Positions 33,512-44,500 of a DNA stretch of 45,869 nucleotides are shown here, piece by piece (the first letter of the stretch is position 1; every line of letters begins with the position of its first letter). The stretch covers positions 1-45,869 of the forward strand of contig NZ_FOAA01000021.1 in NCBI RefSeq assembly GCF_900109495.1, given 5' to 3'. The notes beneath the pieces were generated by a model, which worked only from the letters and a program-made list of their open reading frames with translations, did not search any database and was not told the DNA's origin. The position numbers were made by a program, and so were the translations under genes. The stretch is from Ectothiorhodospira marina (GTDB taxonomy: Bacteria; Pseudomonadota; Gammaproteobacteria; Ectothiorhodospirales; Ectothiorhodospiraceae).

Positions 33512-35638
33512 ATGACACTGGCGACCCAGCGACGCTCCACGCCCCGGATTTCCGGCGCCGGGACTCTCCACCGGCGCATCACGGCCTTTCTGGTCCTGTG
33601 CCTGCTCATCCTGTGGGGGCACGCGGCCGCCGCCAGCCCCGACCGAGCGCTCCAGGAGATTGTGTACAACACCCTGCCCGGTGACCGCCTGCAGGTGATC
33701 ATGCGCTTCTCCGAGCCGCCACCCGCCCCGGAGAGCTTCACCATCGACAACCCGGCCCGCCTGGCCCTGGACTTCCCCAACACCCGCTCTGCCGTGCGCG
33801 AGCGGCGCCAGGAGATCAACGTGGGCCTCACCCAGTCGGTGGACACCGTGGAGGCCCGCAACCGCACCCGTGTGGTCTTCAACCTGGTGCGCATGATGCG
33901 CTTCGACACCCGCATGGACGGCAACAACCTGGTGCTCACCCTCACCCCCGGCCCCACCCAGGCCGCCGCCCCCTCGCGCCCCATGCCCATCAGCGACGAA
34001 CAACGGCGTACCGCCGGCGCGGACGACCGGGAAGTGTCCAACGTGGACTTCCGACGCGGCCCCGATGGCGAAGGCCGTGTGATCATCCAGCTCACCGACC
34101 CGCACACCCCTGTGGATGTGCGCGAACGCGACGGCCGCATCGAACTGAATTTTGCCCGCACCGCCCTGCCGGAAGCACTGGAGCGCCGCCTGGACGTCAC
34201 CGACTTCGCCACCCCGGTGCAAACCATCGACGCCGTGGGCGAGAGCGACCGGGTGCGCATCACCGTGGCCGCCCAGGGCGAATACGACGCCCTCTCCTAC
34301 CAGACCGACGAACAGTTCACCCTGGAGGTCAAACCCCTCACCCGCGAGGAACGCGAGGCCCTGGAGCGGGAGCGCTTCCAGTACACCGGCGAGCGCCTGT
34401 CGCTGAATTTCCAGGACATCGAAGTGCGCTCCGTGCTGCAGCTCATCGCCGACTTCACCGACCTGAACGTGGTGGTCAGCGACACCGTGGGCGGCAACAT
34501 CACCCTGCGCCTGCGCAACGTGCCCTGGGACCAGGCCCTGGACATCATCCTGCAAACCCGCGGCCTGGACATGCGCGAGAGCGGCAACGTGCTGTACGTG
34601 GCCCCGGCGGATGAGATTGCCGCGCGGGAGCGGCAGCAGATGGAAGCCCAACAGCAAACGGCCGAGCTGGCCCCCCTGCGAGCCGAGTTCATTCAGGTGA
34701 ATTATGCAAGGGCGGAGGATGTGGCGAATATCATCGAAAGCGATGGGATCAGTTTCCTGTCCGAGCGAGGCAGCATCAAGGTGGATTCACGCACCAACAC
34801 CCTGCTGGTGCAGGACACCGCGTCCAAACTGCAGGAGATCCGCGGCCTCATCACCAATCTGGATGTGCCCGTTCAGCAGGTGTTGATCGAAACACGCATC
34901 GTGGTGGCCACCGATGACTTCGCCCGTGACCTGGGTGTACGCTTCGGCGTTACCGGTCGCGATCGCACGGGGCGCACTCAAATCGGTACCAGCGCCAACC
35001 TCTCCGGCGCTGCCGATGCCCTCGCCGGGAACATCCCCGACATCACCGATCGCCTTAACGTCAACCTCCCGGTGACCGACTCCGGTGCCGGCAGTATTGG
35101 CGTATCCATCCTGCGTCCCGATGTACTGCTGGACCTGGAACTCACCGCCCTCCAGGTGGAAGGTCGGGGCGAAATCATCTCCACGCCACGGGTGATCACC
35201 GCCAATGGCCAGACCGCCATCATCAAGCAGGGCGAAAGCATCCCCTACCAGGAAGCCACCGCCTCCGGCGCCACCAGCGTGCAATTTGTGGATGCCGTAC
35301 TCTCCACGGAAGTCACCCCGCAGATCACACCCAACGGCAACATCATCCTGAACATCAAGGTCAACCGCGACAATCCCGGCTCACGAGAAGTGCTTGGCAC
35401 CCCCTCCATCGAAACCCGCGAGGTGCAAACCCAGGTGTTCGTGCGCAACGGCGAAACCGTGGTGCTGGGGGGTATCTACGAGATCAGCACCCTGGAGCAG
35501 TTGACCAAGACCCCGTTCCTGGGTGACCTGCCCATCCTCGGCAACCTGTTCAAGCAACGCTCACGCGAAGAAACCAAGGCCGAACTGCTGGTGTTTGTAA
35601 CGCCCAAGATTGTGGAAGAGGCGGTGGTGAATGAGTAA
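33512..35638 (+). CDS. pilQ: Type IV pilus secretin PilQ
   Basis: Outer-membrane channel through which the pilus exits. The 708 residues have a signal peptide with a long basic n-region (cleavage near AAAAS, about 41), two AMIN peptidoglycan-binding domains (about 45-125 and 165-280), N-terminal secretin ring domains (from LSLNFQDIEVRSVLQLIADF), and the secretin core with VPVQQVLIETRIV and the C-terminal signature VFVRNGETVVLGGIYE. GAGGA lies 8 bases before the ATG. In most gammaproteobacteria aroK-aroB follow pilQ; here the Ig-module lipoprotein does. Confidence 0.97.
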   Translation: MTLATQRRSTPRISGAGTLHRRITAFLVLCLLILWGHAAAASPDRALQEIVYNTLPGDRLQVIMRFSEPPPAPESFTIDNPARLALDFPNTRSAVRERRQEINVGLTQSVDTVEARNRTRVVFNLVRMMRFDTRMDGNNLVLTLTPGPTQAAAPSRPMPISDEQRRTAGADDREVSNVDFRRGPDGEGRVIIQLTDPHTPVDVRERDGRIELNFARTALPEALERRLDVTDFATPVQTIDAVGESDRVRITVAAQGEYDALSYQTDEQFTLEVKPLTREEREALERERFQYTGERLSLNFQDIEVRSVLQLIADFTDLNVVVSDTVGGNITLRLRNVPWDQALDIILQTRGLDMRESGNVLYVAPADEIAARERQQMEAQQQTAELAPLRAEFIQVNYARAEDVANIIESDGISFLSERGSIKVDSRTNTLLVQDTASKLQEIRGLITNLDVPVQQVLIETRIVVATDDFARDLGVRFGVTGRDRTGRTQIGTSANLSGAADALAGNIPDITDRLNVNLPVTDSGAGSIGVSILRPDVLLDLELTALQVEGRGEIISTPRVITANGQTAIIKQGESIPYQEATASGATSVQFVDAVLSTEVTPQITPNGNIILNIKVNRDNPGSREVLGTPSIETREVQTQVFVRNGETVVLGGIYEISTLEQLTKTPFLGDLPILGNLFKQRSREETKAELLVFVTPKIVEEAVVNE

Positions 35639-35711
35639 GACTGGCACCGATGAACAAAGGCCATCCCTTGGAAACAGCCAGGCCACACAATCCATAAAAG
35701 GACGCCCCCTG

Positions 35712-38525
35712 ATGAAAGGGCTCAAAAACATGAAAGAACTTTCGTTGATACACAGACTTTTATTTGGGCTTATCTCACTGACCTTCATCTTGGCGGTTAG
35801 CGCCTGCGGAGGTGGTGACGACGACGGATTTGTCCCTGATGACGACGACCTTAAAACCAAACAAACTAATCCAGGCCAACCTGCTACACCTATTACGCTT
35901 GAAGGTTCTGGAGATGATGTGCTGGAGTTTTCAACCCAGCAGGATGGGCCAGTATATTTTGACCTTCAACACACTGGCACTGGTGTGTTTTTCGTCGACA
36001 TTCTTAATTTGGAGGCCGAACAACTCCAGTCGCTCCTTATAAATAGTGGTGACGTAGATGTAAGGCGCGTCGCAAACCTCGATGCAGGCTCATACCTTTT
36101 AGATATCGAAGCCGGGGGTGACTGGAGCATTATCATAACCCCGCCAAGTCAAGGCACACCGGATGTGGGTACTGACATACCGTCACCGGTTGTTAAACAG
36201 CTTTCACTTAGGAGTAGCGCTCAGCAGATGGACTCATCTGGCACAGTACCTGTCACTCTCACCGCTCTAGCACGGGATGCTAACAATACAGTTATTGAAG
36301 GTGCATCCGTGCAATTCTCTTCCTCTGATGATGATGTTGCCATTGAGATTATCCACGCCACAACCAATGCATCAGGCATAGCCGAAGCCAAGATAATCAA
36401 TCTCAATCAAAATACAGACCGATTTGTTACCGTGAGAGCTACCGCCGGGGAGCAAACAGCCATCACTCGGATTCAAGTTACTGACGAAACTTTCGATCCC
36501 CCAGCCCAAATCTTCTTCTCAGGAACAAAAGAAGGCACCGAGACGTTTAGTGTGCGAGAAAATGGAACCATTTTTTTAGAGATTCAACAGCAGGGCAACG
36601 GCATTTTAAACGCGTCAATCCGGGACAGCAATGGAAATATTGTGCACACCCTTTCCATCGCCTCCGGCACAGATGATTTATATTGGGCACAATTTCTTGA
36701 AGCCGGAGACTATACCATTGAGATATCAGGCTCAGCCGAATGGGATGCAGCCCTCACGCTACCCCAGCCAGCCAAAGAAACGGACTCAAGCGTCTACAGC
36801 GTCACATTGCTTAGCACGACGCCTCAGCTGCCATCTTCTGCTGACAGCCCCATCACCTTGACTGCCTTTATAAGGGACGCCAACAATGTGCTCATGAAAG
36901 ACGTTCCCGTGCAGTTCTCCGCCGATAGCGAAACTGCAATTCAGGTTATTCGCGATATTACCGACGAGACAGGTACTGCTCAGGCAACACTAAACACATT
37001 AGACAATCGTGCTAACCGCACGGTAACTGCCTCCGCTACCGCTGATGGCCGAGTAGGCAATACACAGGTTCAAATCAGTGGAACCACACTATCAATAGCA
37101 GGGTCGAGCTCATCGATGATACTGGGTGACACCCTCACTCTGACAATTACGTTAAGAGATTCTGCAAACCGCCGAGTGCCTAATGAAGAGCTCGCTGTGT
37201 CCTCGAGCCGGGATAACAGCATCGATAATCCATCTCCAACGACCAACATTAACGGTCAAGCCATTGTCAACGTGACAGCCCAGCAGGGGGGACAAGATAC
37301 TATTACCGTATCTGGTGCTGGCACCACCTCGGAATTCACCTTCAATGTCTCTACCGATACCCTTGCATTCATCAAACCGGATACCGATGCAGAAGTGGAA
37401 TTGGGCACTCCCCAGGAAATTCGCGTGTTGTGGGAAAGCGCCGGCACTCCAGTTAATGGGCAAACTGTGCGTTTCACCGCTACGCGAGGCAATTTTAACC
37501 CAGCTAGTGGGGAAGTACTGACCGATGCAGACGGTGAAGCAACAATCGAAATAGATTCCACCACAGCCGGCCCCTCAATCATCACCGCAAATGCCAACAA
37601 TGGACCTGAGGCCACGTCTGAAATCCTGTTTGTAGCTGCAGAAGCTGAGAAAATGATGCTACAAGCAAGCCCCGCAGTACTCGGCACGAACCCCGATAAT
37701 CAGGACGCGGAACAAAGTGAGATCATAGCGATCATTCGAGATCCCGCTGGCAATCTTGTGAAGAACAAATTGATTCGCTTCAATTTGACAGACGTCACGG
37801 GCGGCTCGCTCTCACCTGCTGCCGCTATAACCGACGCCTTTGGTCGCGCAGCAACGACTTACACTGCGGGTAACAGTCCGAGTCAGCAAGATGGCATCGT
37901 AATTCGCGCTTGGGTTGACGATAAGCCCAGCGTGGAAGAGGAGGTAAAACTCACGACTGCCGAAAAATCCCTCTTCATTACACTCGGCACTGGCAATGTC
38001 ATGGAAAAGCGAGACTCGGTTCGTTACGCCAAGCCCTACGGTGTATTGGTGACAGATGTTTCCGGTGGGCCAGTACCCAACGCCGAGGTCACCGTAGAGA
38101 TCTGGCCCACCCAATACTTCAAGGGATTCTGGCAAAAGCCTTCTCCCACGCTTCCCTGGGAACAGGTAACGACGGCGGGACCATGTGCCAATGAAGATGT
38201 CAATCGGGATGGCATCCTGGATCCCGGCGAAGATTCCAATAATAATGATCTCTTGGACCCGGGCAATATAGTCACTCTCTCCATGCGAGAACTGACAACT
38301 GATAGCAGCGGTTTCGCCGACTTTGACGTAGTTTACTTCCAACAATTTGCTCAGTGGGTGGATGTAGAACTGCGTGCAAGAGCGACAGTAGAAGGGAGTG
38401 AGTCGACTGAAACCATTTACTTCAAGCTGCCGATCTTCGCAGAAGATGTTGACCCTGATTCCTCGAATCCCCCAGGAAATCCCAGCCCCTTTGGGCAGTC
38501 AGCTACCTGCGCTGACGATAGCTAA
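35712..38525 (+). CDS. Large lipoprotein with alternating PPC-like and bacterial Ig-like (Big_1) modules
   Basis: Probably a surface adhesin or pilus-associated lipoprotein of 937 residues. Residues 1-31 are a lipoprotein signal ending in VSAC (Cys32), then an acidic linker. Two units follow, each a beta module resembling the pre-peptidase C-terminal fold (about 61-145 and 270-360; compare AGSYLLDIEAGGDWS and AGDYTIEISGSAEWD) joined to an invasin-type Big_1 domain (VTLTALARDANNTVIEGASV; ITLTAFIRDANNVLMKDVPV). Further Ig-like domains and a C-terminal region with an EF-like loop DVNRDGILDPGED (from 829) complete it. The ATG at 35712 has AAGGA at 9 bases; an ATG at 35631 inside the pilQ end and one at 35730 are alternatives. 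Base composition is visibly more AT-rich than pilQ, hinting at separate origin. Confidence 0.8.
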   Translation: MKGLKNMKELSLIHRLLFGLISLTFILAVSACGGGDDDGFVPDDDDLKTKQTNPGQPATPITLEGSGDDVLEFSTQQDGPVYFDLQHTGTGVFFVDILNLEAEQLQSLLINSGDVDVRRVANLDAGSYLLDIEAGGDWSIIITPPSQGTPDVGTDIPSPVVKQLSLRSSAQQMDSSGTVPVTLTALARDANNTVIEGASVQFSSSDDDVAIEIIHATTNASGIAEAKIINLNQNTDRFVTVRATAGEQTAITRIQVTDETFDPPAQIFFSGTKEGTETFSVRENGTIFLEIQQQGNGILNASIRDSNGNIVHTLSIASGTDDLYWAQFLEAGDYTIEISGSAEWDAALTLPQPAKETDSSVYSVTLLSTTPQLPSSADSPITLTAFIRDANNVLMKDVPVQFSADSETAIQVIRDITDETGTAQATLNTLDNRANRTVTASATADGRVGNTQVQISGTTLSIAGSSSSMILGDTLTLTITLRDSANRRVPNEELAVSSSRDNSIDNPSPTTNINGQAIVNVTAQQGGQDTITVSGAGTTSEFTFNVSTDTLAFIKPDTDAEVELGTPQEIRVLWESAGTPVNGQTVRFTATRGNFNPASGEVLTDADGEATIEIDSTTAGPSIITANANNGPEATSEILFVAAEAEKMMLQASPAVLGTNPDNQDAEQSEIIAIIRDPAGNLVKNKLIRFNLTDVTGGSLSPAAAITDAFGRAATTYTAGNSPSQQDGIVIRAWVDDKPSVEEEVKLTTAEKSLFITLGTGNVMEKRDSVRYAKPYGVLVTDVSGGPVPNAEVTVEIWPTQYFKGFWQKPSPTLPWEQVTTAGPCANEDVNRDGILDPGEDSNNNDLLDPGNIVTLSMRELTTDSSGFADFDVVYFQQFAQWVDVELRARATVEGSESTETIYFKLPIFAEDVDPDSSNPPGNPSPFGQSATCADDS

Positions 38526-38574
38526 GAAATAAGTCGATGATGAACATCGTTGTGTAATAATCCACTTCAACAAC

Positions 38575-38607
38575 TGGCCTGCTCGAGCTTCTTGATCGGG
38601 CAGGCCA
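38575..38607 (+). terminator. Hairpin after the Ig-module lipoprotein gene
   Basis: TGGCCTGCTCGA (38575-38586) and TCGGGCAGGCCA (38596-38607) form a 12-pair stem with one G-U, loop of nine. ATTACCGTTATT follows, a weak T-rich tail. It separates the lipoprotein gene from the minor pilin operon. Confidence 0.6.
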
Positions 38608-38861
38608 ATTACCGTTATTAAGGGCTTCTCAATCCGTTGAGTTTCCTCGACAAACACCCCACTTCCCTTACCCCCTAAGCGCACATCGCCTTCCGGCATC
38701 CTGCAGGCTTATTTCTCCCGCTCGCTCGATCTTGAGCAATCGCGCCTATGTGATTCGAAACGTTTGGGGGCATCAAACGAAGACTCCCAGTCATCCTCCC
38801 GGATTGCCCGTCCGTGCAGTTGCCCCATACCCCCATCCTAAGATGGGCTAAGCTCATCCTC
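38608..38861. other. Intergenic region before the minor pilin operon
   Basis: About 250 bases with no supported gene or family A-C repeat. It must carry the fimT promoter, but I find no convincing -35/-10 or sigma-54 pair. Confidence 0.5.
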
Positions 38862-39377
38862 ATGAACAATCGTGGCTTCACACTCGTCGAGCTCATGGTC
38901 ACCCTCTCGGTCGCCGCCATCCTCATGACAGTGGCAATACCGGGGTTTCTGAGTTTGCGCGTCAGCAACGCCCTTTCCACCCAGAGCAACGAACTGGTGG
39001 CGGCCATCAACTTGGCCCGCTCGGAGGCCATTCGTCGTAACGCCCGGGTTCGTGTCTGCCGTGTTGCCTCTGAAACCAGCACAGATTGTGCCGGTAGTTC
39101 GGCAAACTGGACGCACTGGGCAGTCGTGACCCCGGATGGAGTGGCACGTCTTGGTGAAGTAGATACCCTTGGAGGGCGGATCACGGTCTCCTCAGACCTT
39201 AACGCAGACACGCTAACCTTGGGCCCGGATGGTCTTGCGCGCAGTGGTTCAAGCCTGGCAACGGGTCATCACATCAGCATCGCTGCGGACGGGGGGAATA
39301 GCCAGCCTGTCCGTTGTTTGCGATTGGGGGCAGGCAGTCGCATTTCCGTGGAGCGCCAAAGCGGAGCGTGCTCATGA
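38862..39377 (+). CDS. fimT: Minor pseudopilin FimT/GspH family
   Basis: Type IV pilus minor pilin that primes assembly, 171 residues. The prepilin signal is MNNRG-FTLVELMVTLSVAAI, with cleavage after Gly5 and Glu at +5. The C-terminal domain has the GspH-type RCLRLGAGSRISVER ending. The ATG at 38862 gives the short leader expected; an upstream ATG at 38814 would give an implausible one. It overlaps pilV by ATGA. Confidence 0.93.
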   Translation: MNNRGFTLVELMVTLSVAAILMTVAIPGFLSLRVSNALSTQSNELVAAINLARSEAIRRNARVRVCRVASETSTDCAGSSANWTHWAVVTPDGVARLGEVDTLGGRITVSSDLNADTLTLGPDGLARSGSSLATGHHISIAADGGNSQPVRCLRLGAGSRISVERQSGACS

Positions 39378-39892
39378 GCACCGCATACGATTTCACCTTT
39401 TCTTGTCTATCACCCGCGCACAAGGGCGCCGGGACATTGCAGCCATCCTCGGCCATTCGCTGGCAAGCTGGCGTGGGGCTCATCGAAGTGCTGGTTGCTG
39501 TCTTGATCCTGTCCCTGGGGCTTTTAGGGATGGCAGCCCTGCAAACCCGCGCCCTGCAAGCAAATCAGTGGTCCTTCCAGCAAGGGGTTGCGGTGATGCA
39601 GGCCTACGACATCGCCGACGCCATCCGCGCAGACGTCCCTGCCATGGAATCAGGCCATTTCAACGTGGACATGGCAGACGCGGCTCCCGGTGGCAGCAGT
39701 TATGCTGCTACAGCTGTTGCCGCATGGCGGGCCAACCTGACCAACCTGCTGGGCCCTGAGGCGTCAGGCTCCATCACCTGCGATGGGCAAACCTGCGAAA
39801 TAGTCACACGCTGGAAAGATCTCAGGGCCGAACAAGGAGAGGAAGAAGACGACATGAGCATGAGAGAGATGCGCATCGAGTTTCGGCCATGA
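39374..39892 (+). CDS. pilV: Minor pilin PilV
   Basis: Minor pilin, 172 residues. The prepilin site is AG-VGLIEVLVAVLILSLGLLG with Glu at +5. The leader is about 33 residues, unusually long, and contains a Phe/Cys-rich stretch (YDFTFSCLSPAHKG). The ATG coupled to the fimT stop is the only good start. Downstream of the helix the PilV-typical LQTRALQANQWSFQQGVAV is present. It overlaps pilW by ATGA. Confidence 0.9.
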   Translation: MSTAYDFTFSCLSPAHKGAGTLQPSSAIRWQAGVGLIEVLVAVLILSLGLLGMAALQTRALQANQWSFQQGVAVMQAYDIADAIRADVPAMESGHFNVDMADAAPGGSSYAATAVAAWRANLTNLLGPEASGSITCDGQTCEIVTRWKDLRAEQGEEEDDMSMREMRIEFRP

Positions 39893-40914
39893 ACAGATCC
39901 CACTCTTCGCCCATTCCCTGTCGATTGGCTGGTTTCAGCTTGGTGGAACTCATGATCGCCATTGTGCTGGGCCTGCTGGTCATTGCAGGAGCAGGCACCG
40001 TCTTTCTGACGAATCAGCAGGCCTATCGTACCAATGAGGCCCTCTCCCAGATCCAGGAGAGTTCGCGCATCGCCTTTGAACTGATCGCGATGGATGTACG
40101 ACAAGCAGGTGCTTCGGCCTGTGGGCGCATGGAGAAGGTGGCGAATGTCCTCGCCGACAAGTCCGCCCGCGCATGGACCGATTCCATCGGCATCCAGGGT
40201 TTTGATGGTGGACAAGCGTCTGCTGATGCACCCTTTGGCACGGGCGTAAGCGATCGCGTCAACGGTACCGACGCGCTACGCGTTCAGGGGATGGACGAGA
40301 CTGGTTTGTCCGTTGAGGAACACAAAGCAACCTCAGCACAGTTCAAGACCTCGGAAACCAATGATTTCCGTCCGGGCGAAATTTTGATGGTCTGCGATCT
40401 AGAGATCGCCTCCATCTTTCAGGTCACAGGACCCAATAACCCCGGCACCCAGAACGTGGAGGTGGTTCATAACACAGGCTCCAGCGTCACCCCAGGCAAC
40501 TGCTCCAAAGGCCTGGGCTATCCCACGGAATGCACTACCAACGGCACCCCCTGGGAATATGGCTCTAATTCAATCATCGCTCGCCTCAAGGACCACCTTT
40601 GGTACATCGGCCATAATGGTCGTGCAAATGAGGGCGGGCGCTCGCTCTATCGCTACAGTTTGAGGTACGGGACTGAAGAGATCGTCTCAGGCGTGGAAGA
40701 CATGCAAGTCCATTTCAAGCTCCCTGATGTGGCCGCCTGGCAGACTGCATCCGCTATCACTTCGGCTGCTGACTGGAAGCGAGTGGAGGCTGTGCAGATC
40801 CAATTTACCCTGGTCAGCGCCGCCGATAACGTGTCCACCGATACCAACGCTGCCGAAGGCCGATTGAGACGCCAACTCACCCATGTGGTTGCACTGAGAA
40901 ATCGCCTGAAATGA
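39889..40914 (+). CDS. pilW: Minor pilin PilW
   Basis: Minor pilin, 341 residues, with leader MNRSHSSPIPCRLAG, cleavage before FSLVELMIAIVLGLLVIAG, and the large PilW C-terminal domain (ARMDVRQAGASACG-like segment SSRIAFELIAMDVRQAG). It forms the tip-priming complex with PilV, PilX and PilY1 by family analogy. It overlaps pilX by ATGA. Confidence 0.94.
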   Translation: MNRSHSSPIPCRLAGFSLVELMIAIVLGLLVIAGAGTVFLTNQQAYRTNEALSQIQESSRIAFELIAMDVRQAGASACGRMEKVANVLADKSARAWTDSIGIQGFDGGQASADAPFGTGVSDRVNGTDALRVQGMDETGLSVEEHKATSAQFKTSETNDFRPGEILMVCDLEIASIFQVTGPNNPGTQNVEVVHNTGSSVTPGNCSKGLGYPTECTTNGTPWEYGSNSIIARLKDHLWYIGHNGRANEGGRSLYRYSLRYGTEEIVSGVEDMQVHFKLPDVAAWQTASAITSAADWKRVEAVQIQFTLVSAADNVSTDTNAAEGRLRRQLTHVVALRNRLK

Positions 40915-41507
40915 ACGCAACTTTGCCACACGAACACCCCCATTCCCAGCAGTCTGGCATGGCGCTGGTTGTCTCGCTGATCATACTGGTCATGGTGACC
41001 CTTGTTGCCATTTCTGGAATAGGCAACGTCACACTACAACAGCGCATCACCGGCCATCAGCAGGACAGAGCCCTGGCGTTTCAAGATACAGAGGCAGCGC
41101 TGCGTGTCGCTGAATCCTTGCTTGATGGCATCAATACACATCCCGATGACCTGGCTGATTATGAGGACTGCGGCGGCACCACGATCTGCGGCCCCATTCC
41201 CGAAAATACCTACACGGGCACGGCAAGCATCTGGCAAGACGTACCCCAAGGCCAGGCTCTTAGCCAAACGGTAACGGGGAGAACGCCGCAATACGCTCTC
41301 CAGTACATGGGCGAGGTAGACCTGCCGACCAAAGACCCGCAACGCGGATCTCGCAGCGCCGCATCGATGCAATACAGCAGTGAGGGTCGTGACAATACTA
41401 TTGAAAGCGCCTTTGCTCACTATCGCATCACGGCCCGCAGTCATGATCCAGCCAACAGCGATGGCTCTTTGGTTGTGCTGCAGAGCACTTATCAAGTACC
41501 GAATTGA
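40911..41507 (+). CDS. pilX: Minor pilin PilX
   Basis: Minor pilin, 198 residues. The leader ends QQSG and the helix is MALVVSLIILVMVTLVAISG, lacking Glu at +5, as is normal for PilX. The rest follows the family with QQRITGHQQDRALAFQDTEA and a C-terminal AHYRITARS segment. It is thought to bridge the core minor pilins to PilY1. A 63-base gap separates it from pilY1. Confidence 0.93.
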   Translation: MNATLPHEHPHSQQSGMALVVSLIILVMVTLVAISGIGNVTLQQRITGHQQDRALAFQDTEAALRVAESLLDGINTHPDDLADYEDCGGTTICGPIPENTYTGTASIWQDVPQGQALSQTVTGRTPQYALQYMGEVDLPTKDPQRGSRSAASMQYSSEGRDNTIESAFAHYRITARSHDPANSDGSLVVLQSTYQVPN

Positions 41508-41570
41508 GCGCCTAGAGGTCAAGCCAGATAGTCCTCGGCCCACCCACACGAACCGCTGGAGAGTGGAACC

Positions 41571-44500
41571 ATGTTACCCGCCCGGACGCTTCGTCATTCA
41601 CCCCGTGCACGCTGGCCGTACCAGGTCTTCAACGGCCTCGCAGCCGCCACGTTGACCTTTGGCTGTCCGATGCTGGTCACCGCCACCGAAGTCGATATCT
41701 CCCCTATCCCATTGATCGCCAGCGTGGACGAGGTCCATCCACTGCTGGTACTCACTCCCTCAGTGGAGTGGCCTACGATTAACAGCGTGGCTAACGTGGA
41801 TGGTAACTATTCTCCGAATGCCACCTATGTAGGCTATTTTGACGCGGACAAGTGCTATGGCTATCACTATGATTCCACAGATGAGTCAGAGCATCACTTC
41901 TTCCCCGTAAGCAACCCAGCAGGGCGCGACTGCAACAACACCCACTGGAGCGGAAATTTTCTCAACTGGGTGGCCACTCAAACTATCGATGCTTTCCGCC
42001 TGGCGCTCACCGGAGGTTATCGGATAAAGGACACGCTGGACGAAACCTGGCTGGAGAAAGCTCGTCACGATGGCCAAGGCACCACCAGCATTTATCCCAA
42101 CCGTAGCCTGGATTCCGACACCCTCCAGGGTGCAACGCCGCTGAATGGATCCTCTGCAACGTTTCGCATACAAGGACTTGGAAACGAGATGCGCTTTCGC
42201 ATCAACGGCACAAATACTGGTGAAAACATCCAAGCCTATAATCCCTCTGCAGAAACCACTGATGCACAAGGCTATAGATTGAGTGTCCGCGTTAAGGTAT
42301 GCAACCCGGACGCAGGACTGGAGGATTTTTGCGTACAATACGGCGACGAGATTACAGGTTATCACTGGAAACCAGAGGGCCTGCTACAGGAATATGCGGA
42401 CAAGATGCAGGTGGCAGTGTTCGGCTACCTTAATGACCACAGCATGTACCGCGATGGCGGGGTAATGCGCGCCCGCAAGAAATGGGTTGGTCCACAAAAA
42501 TTCGTTCAAGGTGCTTGGCAGAACAATTCAGCCAGCGAGTGGGATCCGATCACGGGCATTCTCAAGCAAAATCCCGACATCGAAGATGCCACTGCTGGTT
42601 CCGCCAACATAGAAGACAGCGGAGCTATCAACTACCTCAATAAGTTCGGACAGATGACCGACAAGAGGCATAAAAGTCACGACCCAGTGAGCGAGCTCTT
42701 TTATGCAGCCCTGCGCTATTTGCGTAATGAAGGTAACGTGAGTGCTTATAGCAACCTCTCGGGAACCCAGGAGGCACAATACGAGCTGGCCGATGGCTTC
42801 CCGGTCATAGAGAACTGGGATGATCCCGTAGCTCAATGGTGCCAGCCAAATGCCATTCTCGGCATCGGGGACATCTACACTCACCGAGATAAGAACCTCC
42901 CCGGTACCACCGCCCGTGGAGACGAACCCGCCTCTCCCAGTGAAGTGAGCAGCGACGACGCAGTGGATGTCCATGCCTGGACTCAGCAGGTCGCTAGCAT
43001 GGAAGGAGTCAATATCGGAACACCCTTTACCGGTCGGCAAAACTCGGCCTATATGGCCGGCTTGGCCTGGGATGCCAACGTCCGTGACCTACGCCCGGAC
43101 CTGGAAGGCAAAACCCGGGCACGGACCTACTGGGTGGACGTTCTTGAAACTCGGTCACTTGAAGGGATGTCCCGTAATCAATTTGCACTAGCCGCCAAAT
43201 ACGGCGGCATGAAGGTACCGGAAAGCTTTGACCCCGACAACCTGCCAGACATCTTGCCTGAAGTGTGGTGGCATACTAACGGCGAGACCCTCACGCCCTT
43301 CGGCTCGAGGGGGGCGGGTCAAACAGCATTCAAGAAGCCCGACAATTTCTTCCTGGCGGGAGATGCCGAGGCCATGGTGGATGCCCTGAAGCAGGCTTTT
43401 GGGCGCATTGTTGCAGACACGGAGGGCTCCAGCGCCGCACTGGCTATCGACGGTGCCACCGTAGATGCCGAAGACGGTTCGCGGATTTTCCAGGTAACCT
43501 ATACCACCGGGAGCTGGTCTGGGGAACTCGCGGCTTATGACCTGGACTCCTCCACCGGTGAACCCGAAGCTGCCGCAGCCTGGTATGCCTCTCTGGGCCT
43601 GCCCAACCACGGAGAACGTAATATCCGTGTCAATGCAGGCGGTACGGATACAGATTTTCTCTGGGGCAACCTGACTGCTGACCAACAGGCGGCCTTGGGC
43701 AGCCAGGCAGTTCTCGAATACTTACGGGGCGATAACAGCAACGAAGCCAGCCAGGATGGCATGCTTCGCACCCGCGTCAACCCATTGGGGGACATCGTTC
43801 ATTCGCAACCTGTATTCGTGGGACCACCCAACCCTGAACTCTACGCCGATGAAGATTTCCCAGCTGCCGATACACATCCAGCCTTCGCCCAATCACTGGC
43901 GAGCCGACGGGAAGTCCTTTATGTAGGGGCGAATGACGGGATGCTTCATGTCCTCGATGTCGATACCGGAACGGAAATTTACGCCTTTGTACCATCAGCC
44001 GCCATTGAGCAGGGTATGGCAACTCTGGCCGCGCCGAGTTATGAACACCGTTACCTTGTAGATGGTGAAATTACCGTGGCAGACGTGCCCGACAGCAACG
44101 CGAACAATGGCTGGCGGAGTGTTCTGGTGGGTACTATGGGTCGGGGCGGACGCGCAATCTTCGCCCTGGACGTGACCGATCCCGACAACATCTCCTTCCT
44201 GTGGGAAAAGAGTGCCAATGACATATCTGCACTAGGCAACGTTCTCGGTAAGCCCATGATCGCACCGATCGCAGATGGGACCTGGCGAGTGATTGTGGCC
44301 AATGGCCCCAATGGGCAGAACGGCGAACCCGCCCTGATTCAGCTGGATGTTTTCAATGGTACCGCCAATTCCACATTGCTGGGTGAAGCTGGCGAAAATG
44401 GACTCACGGGAATTGAGGTCTGGGACTCAAATAATGATGGCTACTATGACATCGCTTACGGGGGAGATCTAAAGGGCAACTTATGGAAGATTGGCCTGAA

